Shown here one piece after another: positions 1-5,039 of a stretch of DNA of 5,039 nt (the stretch's first letter is position 1; every line of letters begins with the position of its first letter). A model generated the notes under the pieces. The model searched no databases. It was given only the letters and a program-made list of their open reading frames with translations, and was not told the origin of the DNA. The stretch is from Lentzea sp. (GTDB lineage Bacteria > Actinomycetota > Actinomycetes > Mycobacteriales > Pseudonocardiaceae), in assembly GCA_030146905.1 (NCBI GenBank), contig JASLAV010000811.1:1-5039 (forward strand). Reading direction: 5' to 3'. The translations under genes and the position numbers were made by a program.

Positions 1-1
1 A

Positions 2-91
2 CATCGGCAGCTTCGCGGCGACCGTGACGACGGCGCACGCGAGCACGTCCCGGTTCGCGAGGTCGCGGTACCCGGCAGCGGAGATCGTCAT
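2..91 (-). CDS. N-terminal fragment of a probable MFS-type transporter (runs off the left edge)
   Basis: An ATG at position 91 directly follows the TAG stop of the VOC gene (94-92) with no base between, and opens a frame free of stops to the window edge (30 codons, beginning MTISAAGYRDLANRDVLACA). The pattern, a short polar start with a YRDL-type segment, then a hydrophobic stretch (residues about 17-26) ending in a KLPM-like turn, resembles the beginning of actinobacterial major facilitator superfamily exporters, where helix 1 is often followed by an (A/G)(R/K)LP sequence. An AGGAG inside the end of the VOC gene (108-104) lies 12 nt before the ATG, a little long but usable; coupling to the VOC gene is likely. 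That it is a gene is fairly well supported by the junction; the MFS assignment is inference from very few residues. Confidence 0.55.
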   Translation of the reverse strand, partial: MTISAAGYRDLANRDVLACAVVTVAAKLPM

Positions 92-499
92 CTACTCGCC
101 CAGCTCCTGGAACAGCGTCAGCTGCAGCCCGGCCGGTGCGGCCAGGCGAGCGTTCAGTGAGTTCCAGGGCGTGCGCGTGGGTTCCGCGATCACCTCGGCC
201 CCGGCGGCCTCCAGCTCACGGGTGACCGCGGCCGAGTCGTCCACCTCGAAGGCCACCCGGACGTGTCCCGCGACGCGCCTGCCGACCTCGACGGAGTCGA
301 TGAACTCGGCGTGCGGCGGATCGGTGATCTCCAGCGTGGCCCGCCCGGCCTCGAGGATCGTGACCCGCCCGCCGTCGGAGGAGAACGCCGCCCGTTGCTC
401 CAGTCCGAGCACATCTCGGTAGAAGCGCAGGGCCTCGTCGTAGTCGTCGGCGGTGACGACCAGGCGGAGTTCACGGACACCGGTCATGGCGACGATCAT
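92..499 (-). CDS. VOC family protein (glyoxalase / bleomycin resistance / dioxygenase fold)
   Basis: This 135-residue protein has the length and shape of a single-chain VOC protein made of two beta-alpha-beta-beta-beta modules. Module 1 starts at ELRLVVTADDYDEALRFYRD (residues 10-29), the typical first strand and helix, then LGLE and TLEITD (55-60). Module 2 starts at GHVRVAFEVDD (78-88), with helix VTRELEAAGAEV (92-103), PWNSLNARLAAPAG (111-124) and the last strand LQLTLFQE. Family members include metal-dependent glyoxalases, dioxygenases and antibiotic-sequestering proteins; the actual ligand is unknown here. E57 and H79 sit where metal ligands are often found, but the first-strand position is not His and the usual last-strand Glu appears replaced (T128), so metal catalysis is doubtful. 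The start at 499 has GGTGG (508-504) 4 nt upstream; ATG 487 (MTGVRELR) is a reasonable alternative. It lies 42 nt after the LtrA-family gene and abuts the next gene. Confidence 0.88.
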   Translation of the reverse strand: MIVAMTGVRELRLVVTADDYDEALRFYRDVLGLEQRAAFSSDGGRVTILEAGRATLEITDPPHAEFIDSVEVGRRVAGHVRVAFEVDDSAAVTRELEAAGAEVIAEPTRTPWNSLNARLAAPAGLQLTLFQELGE

Positions 500-541
500 C
501 GCACCACCGGTGTCAGAACGAGGAGAAGACGCGGAAGTGCC
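500..541 (-). other. Short intergenic gap between the LtrA-family and VOC genes
   Basis: This 42-nt spacer is the largest non-coding stretch in the window. It holds an 8-bp palindrome CACCGGTG (505-512), which overlaps the GGTGG that may serve as ribosome binding site of the VOC gene. It has no stem followed by a T run, so no intrinsic terminator is visible and read-through from the transporter operon is plausible. No convincing -10/-35 promoter could be picked out by eye. Confidence 0.5.
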
Positions 542-1675
542 TCACACGTCGACGCGCCGCGCCTCTCCCGACACGAGCCGGGTGGCGACGACCAGTGCCA
601 GCACGATGCCCGCCGTGACGTGGATCGGCGCCGGTCCGAACGTCGCCGCGAGCACCGCTGCCGACCCGAGCGGCAGCAGGTACTTGCGCGGACCGGACTG
701 CCCGGGGCAGTCCTGCACGTACCAGACGCACAGGAAGAAGACCGCGAGCGGCACGGTCGTGAACGCGGCGACCGTCGTGCCCGGCGCGTGCGAGAGGTGC
801 AGGTCGTAGTCGACGGACGCGGCGAGCCCGGCACCCAGCGCGGCGATCGCGCCGAGGATGAACAGGTGCGCGTACCCCCAGAGGAACGCCTTTCTCAGGT
901 TGAGCAGGTGGGTCGGCGCCTCGAAGTAGATCCACCACACCGAGAACACGATGACCAGCGACGCCGCGGCGAGCGAGATGAGGTTGACGCCGCTGTCGAA
1001 GCCCTTCTGGAACGCGAGGGTGGCCGCCAGGATCGACTCGCCCAGCACGATCAGCGTGAAGAGGCCGTGCCGTTCGGTGATGTGGTGCGGGTGCCAGGTC
1101 GTGGCCGACGCGCGCTCGGCCCACGCCGGCACCAGCAGCTCACCGATCATGAAGAGGACCCAGAGCGGGATCTGCAGGGCCGGCGGCGCGAGGAGGACCC
1201 ACAGCACCCACAGCACCTGCATGAAGGCGATGCCACCGGCGTAGCGCCGGGTGCAGGCCCGGTGCTCCGGGTTGTCCCGCGACGCCCGCAGCCAGTGGGC
1301 GACCATCGCGAGCCGGATGACGACGTAGCCGCCGACCACGATCCGGTAGTCCTGGTGCTCGAAGACGGCGGGGATGCCCGCCGCGACCACGAGCACGCCG
1401 ACGATCTGGATCATCGTGATGATCCGGTACAGCGTGTCGTCGTTGTCGAACGCGCTGGCGAACCAGGTGAAGTTCAGCCACGGCAGCCACAGGGCGAAGA
1501 ACGCCATGCAGAACGCCACCAGCCCCGCCCCCGCGTGGTTCTCGGACACGGCGTGGTGCAACGAGGCGGCGGCCTGGGCGACCGCCACCACGAAGCTCAG
1601 GTCGAACAGCAGCTCCAGCGGCGTCGCGACCCGGTGGGCCTCCGCCGTGTCGCGCGCGAGGAGCTTCCTGATCAT
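542..1675 (-). CDS. Low temperature requirement protein A (LtrA) family membrane protein
   Basis: A 377-residue, very hydrophobic protein with roughly ten or more predicted membrane segments, a usual size for the family. Recognition rests on the N-terminal family signature RVATPLELLFDLSFVVAVAQ (residues 15-34), the central HHITERHGLFTLIVLGESI (197-215) and the following WWIYFEAP segment (247-254). The family is named after a Listeria monocytogenes locus needed for growth in the cold; its biochemical activity is not established, and most actinobacterial members are uncharacterised. The ATG at 1675 overlaps the ATPase stop by four bases (ATGA), with only a weak purine-rich GTGGTG upstream, which points to translational coupling with the importer operon. 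The frame stays open far upstream (to 3358), but that extension runs out of frame through the ATPase and permease genes, so the start at 1675 (MIRKLLARDT) is chosen. It ends with a TGA at 544-542. Confidence 0.93.
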   Translation of the reverse strand: MIRKLLARDTAEAHRVATPLELLFDLSFVVAVAQAAASLHHAVSENHAGAGLVAFCMAFFALWLPWLNFTWFASAFDNDDTLYRIITMIQIVGVLVVAAGIPAVFEHQDYRIVVGGYVVIRLAMVAHWLRASRDNPEHRACTRRYAGGIAFMQVLWVLWVLLAPPALQIPLWVLFMIGELLVPAWAERASATTWHPHHITERHGLFTLIVLGESILAATLAFQKGFDSGVNLISLAAASLVIVFSVWWIYFEAPTHLLNLRKAFLWGYAHLFILGAIAALGAGLAASVDYDLHLSHAPGTTVAAFTTVPLAVFFLCVWYVQDCPGQSGPRKYLLPLGSAAVLAATFGPAPIHVTAGIVLALVVATRLVSGEARRVDV

Positions 1676-2703
1676 CCCGGCACCACCATGATCCTCGATT
1701 CGCTGAGGTCGAGCGCGACCCGCGTGCCTGGCTGGTACGCGGCAGCCGTGTTGGACGGCTGGTCGACGCGCAGCACCTGCCCACCGACCCTGACCGAGAT
1801 CCGCGTGACCGGCCCGAGGAACGACTGGGTCAGCACGTCGCCCACGATCCTGCCACCCGCGTCCCCGTCGTGCCCGGAAACCCCGATGTCCTCCGGCCGG
1901 ACGATGACGCGGACGTCGCTGCCGGACGGCTGGTCGTGCTCGGCGGGCACCGCGACGCCGTTGATCACGACGCTCTGCCCCTCCGCCTTGGCCTCCACCG
2001 AGTTCGTGACGCCGACGAACTGCGCCACGAACGCCGTCGCGGGCTGCCGGTAGACGACGGACGGCGTGTCGAGCTGCTCCAGCCGCCCGTGCGACATGAC
2101 GCCGACCCGGTCGGAGACGGCGAGCGCCTCCTCCTGGTCGTGCGTGACGAACAGCGTCGTCATGCCGAGCTCGGTCTGGATGCGGCGGATCTCGTCGCGC
2201 AGGTTCACGCGGACCTTGGCGTCCAGCGCGGACAGCGGCTCGTCCAGCAACAGCACGCGCGGCTGGATCGCGAGAGCGCGGGCCAGCGCGATGCGCTGCT
2301 GCTGACCACCCGACATCTGGTGCGGGTAACGCCCGCCGAGGTGGGCGAGCCCGACCAGTTCGAGCAGCTCGTTCGTGCGCTTGGTGCCGGCCTTGCGCAG
2401 CTTGAGGCCGAACGCGACGTTCTGCGCCGCGGTCATGTTCGGGAAGAGGCTGTAGGCCTGGAAGACCATGCCCATGTCCCGCTTGTTGGCGGGGACCTTC
2501 GTGATGTCCTTGCCGCCCACCACGACCGTGCCGGAGTCGGACGTCTCGAAGCCCGCGACGATGCGCAGCGCGGTCGTCTTGCCGCAGCCCGACGGGCCGA
2601 GCAGCGACACCAGCTCGCCCTCCGCCAGTTCGAGGTCGAGGCCGTCCAGCGCGACGTTGCCGCCGAAGGACTTGCGCAGTCCCTTGAGTTGCAGGTGACT
2701 CAT
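1672..2703 (-). CDS. ABC importer ATP-binding protein (PotA/FbpC/PhnT-like)
   Basis: A 343-residue ATPase that powers the importer formed with the two upstream permeases. Every nucleotide-binding element is visible: Walker A GPSGCGKTT (36-44), Q-loop VFQAYSLFP (Q82), signature MSGGQQQR (130-137), Walker B VLLLDEP (150-156), D-loop SALD (158-161) and the H-loop histidine in TLFVTHD (H188). After about residue 235 comes a C-terminal extension with the VRPEDIGV motif (269-276) and a beta-rich tail, typical of the TOBE-type regulatory domain of the polyamine/ferric/phosphonate importer ATPases (CUT1/MOI group). The length is normal for that group. The ATG at 2703 has a strong Shine-Dalgarno GAGGAG (2718-2713) 9 nt away, formed by the last codons of permease 2. 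Its TGA overlaps the ATG of the LtrA-family gene. The ATPase class is certain; the transported solute is not. Confidence 0.96.
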   Translation of the reverse strand: MSHLQLKGLRKSFGGNVALDGLDLELAEGELVSLLGPSGCGKTTALRIVAGFETSDSGTVVVGGKDITKVPANKRDMGMVFQAYSLFPNMTAAQNVAFGLKLRKAGTKRTNELLELVGLAHLGGRYPHQMSGGQQQRIALARALAIQPRVLLLDEPLSALDAKVRVNLRDEIRRIQTELGMTTLFVTHDQEEALAVSDRVGVMSHGRLEQLDTPSVVYRQPATAFVAQFVGVTNSVEAKAEGQSVVINGVAVPAEHDQPSGSDVRVIVRPEDIGVSGHDGDAGGRIVGDVLTQSFLGPVTRISVRVGGQVLRVDQPSNTAAAYQPGTRVALDLSESRIMVVPG

Positions 2704-2709
2704 GTCTTC

Positions 2710-3492
2710 TTACTCCTCGGCAACGGTCTGACGGCGCCGCTGGCCGACGTATGAGAGTGCGAACAGGAGGACGAACGCGAAGATCAGGCACAGCAGCGAC
2801 ACCGCGATGGACACACCCGCGTTGCGCTTGCCCAGCAGGTTGACCTGCACCTGCAGCGTGTCGAAGTTGAGCAGCGACGCGATGGTGAACTCGCCGAGCA
2901 CCAGTGCCACCGACAGCAGCGAAGCACCGATGAGCGCGACGCGGATGTTCGGCACGACGACCTTCCACAGCACCGTGAACCACGACGCGCCGAGGCTGCG
3001 CGCGGCTTCCGCCAGCGTCTTCAGGTCGATCGCGGCGAGTCCCGCGTCGATCGCGCGGTAGGCGAACGGCAGCACCAGGACCGTGTAGGCGAAGGTCAGC
3101 GTCAACGGCGAGTCGCCGAGGAAGTAGTTCACCCACGCGTAGAGCGGCGCCATGCCGACCACCAGCACGATCGCGGGGATCGCGAGCGGCAGCAGGCAGA
3201 GGAACTCCACGAACCGCTGCAACTGCGGGAGCCGCAAGCGGATCCACGCCATCGTCGGCACGAGCAGCACCAGCATCAGCACCGCGCTCGTGACGGACAG
3301 CAGCAGGGAGTTGGCGAGGGCCTCCATCAGCCCCTCGTCGTCGACGATGGACGTCCACGACTCGAGGCTGCGGGTGTTGTTCCTGCCCCGCGTGGAGAAC
3401 TCCGCCATCGCGATCAGCGGCAGGACGAAGTAGACGCCGAGGACGAGCAGGACGATCGTGCGCAGGACACGCTGCTTCACTGGCGAACCCAC
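2710..3492 (-). CDS. ABC importer inner-membrane permease, second subunit (PotC/PhnV-like)
   Basis: A 260-residue permease of the binding-protein-dependent transport family (BPD_transp_1). Hydrophobic segments lie at about residues 10-30, 60-83, 98-120, 130-147, 184-206 and 228-250, giving the usual six helices. The cytoplasmic coupling loop that docks on the ATPase is clear: LAEAARSLGASWFTVLWKVVVP (160-181), with EAA, the conserved Gly (168) and the final Pro (181). The start is taken as GTG 3492, because AGAGGG (3505-3500) lies 7 nt upstream; this makes a 16-nt overlap with permease 1. A second GTG at 3480 would give 256 residues and an exact GTGA overlap with the stop of permease 1, and cannot be excluded. 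The gene ends 6 nt before the ATPase gene. It would form the channel as a heterodimer with permease 1. Confidence 0.94.
   Translation of the reverse strand: MGSPVKQRVLRTIVLLVLGVYFVLPLIAMAEFSTRGRNNTRSLESWTSIVDDEGLMEALANSLLLSVTSAVLMLVLLVPTMAWIRLRLPQLQRFVEFLCLLPLAIPAIVLVVGMAPLYAWVNYFLGDSPLTLTFAYTVLVLPFAYRAIDAGLAAIDLKTLAEAARSLGASWFTVLWKVVVPNIRVALIGASLLSVALVLGEFTIASLLNFDTLQVQVNLLGKRNAGVSIAVSLLCLIFAFVLLFALSYVGQRRRQTVAEE
2713..2718 (-). promoter_or_regulatory. Shine-Dalgarno site of the ATPase gene
   Basis: GAGGAG on the minus strand, 9 nt before the ATG at 2703. It is made of the last two glutamate codons of permease 2, just before its TAA stop, so the ribosome that ends permease 2 is placed at the start of the ATPase gene. 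It is the best ribosome binding site in the window and fixes the ATPase start. Confidence 0.8.
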
Positions 3493-4397
3493 TTCGCCAC
3501 CCTCTTCTGCAGCAGCACGTTCACGCCCATCGCGATGCTGACCACGACCACCATGCCGAGGCCGAGGGCCTTGCCCAGGTTCTCCTGACCGAGGACGACC
3601 TCACCGGTGAGGAACCCGCGGATCTGCAGCGGCACGATCGGGCTGCCCTGCGAGACGAGGGCGGCGGCCGTGGCGTAGGCGCTGAAGGCGTTGGCGAACA
3701 GCAGGAGCAGCGCGCCGAGGAACGGCGGCAGCAGGATCGGGCCGCCGACGTGCCGCCAGTACGTCCAACTCGTGCCGCCGAGGCTCGCGTTCGCCTCGCG
3801 CCACTGCGGCCTGAGGCCGTCCAGCGCCGGCAGGAACACGATGACCATCAACGGGATCTGGAAGAACGTGTAGACCAGCGTCAGCCCCGGCAGCTCGAAC
3901 AGCCACGCGCTGCCGGCGAACAGGTCGATGCCGGCGTTGTCGCGCAGGAACTTCGTGACGAGACCTTCGAAGCCGACCGTGGCGAGGAACGCGAACGCGA
4001 GCGGCACGCCACCGAACTGCGCGAGCACACCGCTTCCCGCCACCACGACCCTGCGCAGCGTCCCTTCCGGGTTGCCGACCGCGATCGCCCACGTGAGCAG
4101 CGCGCCGAAGATCGCACCGATGACCGCCGTGAGCGCGGAGAGCTCGATGCTGCGCACGAAGGCGTCGAAGACGACACCCGTGAACAGCGTCGTGAGGTTG
4201 TCGAGGGTGAACGCGCCGCCGGAGTCCTGGAAGGCGCCGAACAGCACGAGCACCGTCGGGTAGACGAGAAAGGTGCCGACGAACGCGAGGAACGGCACCG
4301 CGACGAGCCAGGCGGCCGCAGATGGCCGACCGGCGGCCCCACCTTTGTTCTTGGTGGAACCGCCGGGCGTCGTCGCTGCGGGAGCGACAGCGGTCAT
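3477..4397 (-). CDS. ABC importer inner-membrane permease, first subunit (PotB/PhnU-like)
   Basis: A 306-residue permease with a polar, Ala/Gly/Pro-rich cytoplasmic N-terminus (residues 1-27) and about six membrane helices, near 28-52, 85-107, 118-142, 168-190, 222-246 and 274-296. The EAA coupling loop runs REANASLGGTSWTYWRHVGGP and then ILLP (200-224), with EA-N in place of EAA, the conserved Gly and the terminal Pro. The ATG at 4397 overlaps the TGA of the binding-protein gene as ATGA, with no good Shine-Dalgarno site upstream, so translation is probably coupled. The frame is open further upstream to 4607, but that part overlaps the binding-protein gene in another frame and is charged and low-complexity, so it is not used. 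Its partners are the second permease and the ATPase downstream. Confidence 0.94.
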   Translation of the reverse strand: MTAVAPAATTPGGSTKNKGGAAGRPSAAAWLVAVPFLAFVGTFLVYPTVLVLFGAFQDSGGAFTLDNLTTLFTGVVFDAFVRSIELSALTAVIGAIFGALLTWAIAVGNPEGTLRRVVVAGSGVLAQFGGVPLAFAFLATVGFEGLVTKFLRDNAGIDLFAGSAWLFELPGLTLVYTFFQIPLMVIVFLPALDGLRPQWREANASLGGTSWTYWRHVGGPILLPPFLGALLLLFANAFSAYATAAALVSQGSPIVPLQIRGFLTGEVVLGQENLGKALGLGMVVVVSIAMGVNVLLQKRVAKWVRQ

Positions 4398-5039
4398 CCG
4401 ATGGCCTGGGCCCAGGTCGCGGTGAGAACGGCCTTGGCCTTGTCGGCCTGCGCCTGCGTCTGGAACACCTGCTTGCCGTCGGTCTTGGGCAGCTTCTCCT
4501 TCGCGGCCTTGTCCGCCTTGTCCCCCATCTTCTCCAGGCGGACCGGGCGCGACATGCCCAACAGGTAGAGGTTCTGGCCCTCGTCGGAGTAGAGGAACTC
4601 CTGCCACAGGCGCGCGGCGGCGGGGTGCGGCGCGTCCTTGCTGATCGCCTGGTTGTAGTAACCGCCGATCTGCGCCTCGGCCGGGACCACGACCTTCCAG
4701 TCGAGCTTGCCCTTGAGCTTCTCGGACTGGGCGGCGTTGGTGTAGTCCCAGTCGATGACGACCGGCGTCTGACCGGACTCGATCGTCGCGGGCGACGGGT
4801 CGACCGGCTGGAAGTTGCCGGCGACCTTGAGCTGCTTGAAGAACTCGACACCGGGAGCGATGTCGTCGGCGGAACCACCGTTGCCCAGCGCCGCCATCAC
4901 GACACCGGAGAACGCGGCACCGGCCTGCGTCGGGTCGCCGTTGAGCGCGACCTTGCCCTTGTACTCGGGCTTGAGCAGGTCCTTCACGCTCGCCGGCGCC
5001 GGCACCTTCGCGGCGTCGTAGCCGATCGACATGAAGCCG
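4394..5039 (-). CDS. ABC importer extracellular substrate-binding protein, C-terminal part (cut by right edge)
   Basis: About 214 residues are present, ending in TATWAQAIG; the first part, including any signal peptide or lipobox, lies outside the window. The first readable codons give GFMSIGYDA, and the internal ATG at 5032 is not taken as the true start because the frame continues past the edge. Features typical of class II periplasmic-type binding proteins (COG1840/PotD-like) are visible, numbering from that Met: VKDLLKPEYKGKVAL (16-30), the hinge-crossing stretch SGQTPVVIDWDYTNAA (86-101), GGYYNQAISKDAPHPAAA (123-140), and the closing helix LWQEFLYSDEGQNLYL (142-157). The protein would capture the solute outside the cell and hand it to the two permeases encoded next. 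The substrate is undetermined: ferric iron, polyamine and 2-aminoethylphosphonate systems share this fold and gene order. Confidence 0.92.
   Translation of the reverse strand, partial: GFMSIGYDAAKVPAPASVKDLLKPEYKGKVALNGDPTQAGAAFSGVVMAALGNGGSADDIAPGVEFFKQLKVAGNFQPVDPSPATIESGQTPVVIDWDYTNAAQSEKLKGKLDWKVVVPAEAQIGGYYNQAISKDAPHPAAARLWQEFLYSDEGQNLYLLGMSRPVRLEKMGDKADKAAKEKLPKTDGKQVFQTQAQADKAKAVLTATWAQAIG

Noticed and set aside
505..512. Palindrome CACCGGTG in the 42-nt gap as a possible operator or terminator stem
   Set aside because: Eight bases of palindrome are expected often in GC-rich DNA; there is no loop, no longer arms and no T run, so no regulatory role can be claimed.
263..2053. Plus-strand open frame of 596 codons opposite the LtrA-family, ATPase and VOC genes
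   Set aside because: Its product is a charged Arg/Asp/Glu/Gly-rich low-complexity string with no domain, as expected from the antisense frame of GC-rich codons. The minus-strand genes show clear family motifs.
1870..2754. Plus-strand open frame of 294 codons opposite the ATPase gene
   Set aside because: It is the antisense of a gene with every ABC ATPase motif, and its composition (Arg, Asp, Val, Leu, Gln) is typical of such shadows.
1676..3358. Upstream in-frame extension of the LtrA-family gene, making a 938-residue fusion
   Set aside because: The extension reads the ATPase and permease 2 genes in the wrong frame and yields an Arg/Ala/Gly-rich sequence. The ATGA junction at 1675 explains the real start.
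4398..4607. N-terminal extension of permease 1 to position 4607
   Set aside because: It overlaps the well-supported binding-protein gene in another frame, is rich in Gly/Gln/Arg, and has no membrane character. The ATGA start at 4397 gives a normal permease length.
1..5039. Search for mobile elements, tRNA/rRNA genes, CRISPR arrays, riboswitches or a defence system
   Set aside because: No repeat units, terminal inverted repeats, transposase motifs or structured RNA hallmarks were seen, and the window is almost wholly filled by recognisable transport and metabolic-type genes.

Overview
The window is high-GC DNA with strong G/C bias at third codon positions, GTG/ATG starts and tightly packed genes. 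It looks like an actinobacterial chromosome, possibly Pseudonocardiales-like, but the genus is an impression from protein style and was not searched. Every supported gene lies on the minus strand, so transcription runs from the right edge to the left. No stretch over 50 bases lacks a gene.

Right to middle (5039 to 1672) is a four-gene ABC importer operon: the C-terminal part of a substrate-binding protein (cut by the right edge), two six-helix-type permeases with EAA loops, and an ATPase with all the nucleotide-binding motifs plus a C-terminal TOBE-type region. Junctions are an ATGA overlap, a 16-nt overlap and a 6-nt gap, the marks of one translationally coupled transcript. The architecture matches the Fe3+/polyamine/2-aminoethylphosphonate-type importers. 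The substrate cannot be fixed from sequence alone; a quick look at the binding protein argues mildly against ferric iron.

Middle to left (1675 to 542) is a multi-pass membrane protein of the LtrA (low temperature requirement A) family. Its ATG overlaps the ATPase stop as ATGA, so it appears to be the fifth gene of the transporter operon. After a 42-nt gap comes a small VOC (glyoxalase/bleomycin-resistance fold) protein, and its stop codon is directly followed by the ATG of a further gene. That gene leaves the window after 30 codons and has the look of an MFS transporter N-terminus.

The operon promoter and the N-terminal signal/lipobox region of the binding protein lie beyond the right edge. 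I see no RNA gene, mobile element, CRISPR array, inverted-repeat terminator or foreign-looking base composition. The most notable point is the apparent coupling of an LtrA-family protein of unknown function to a solute importer; otherwise this is an ordinary metabolic/transport region.
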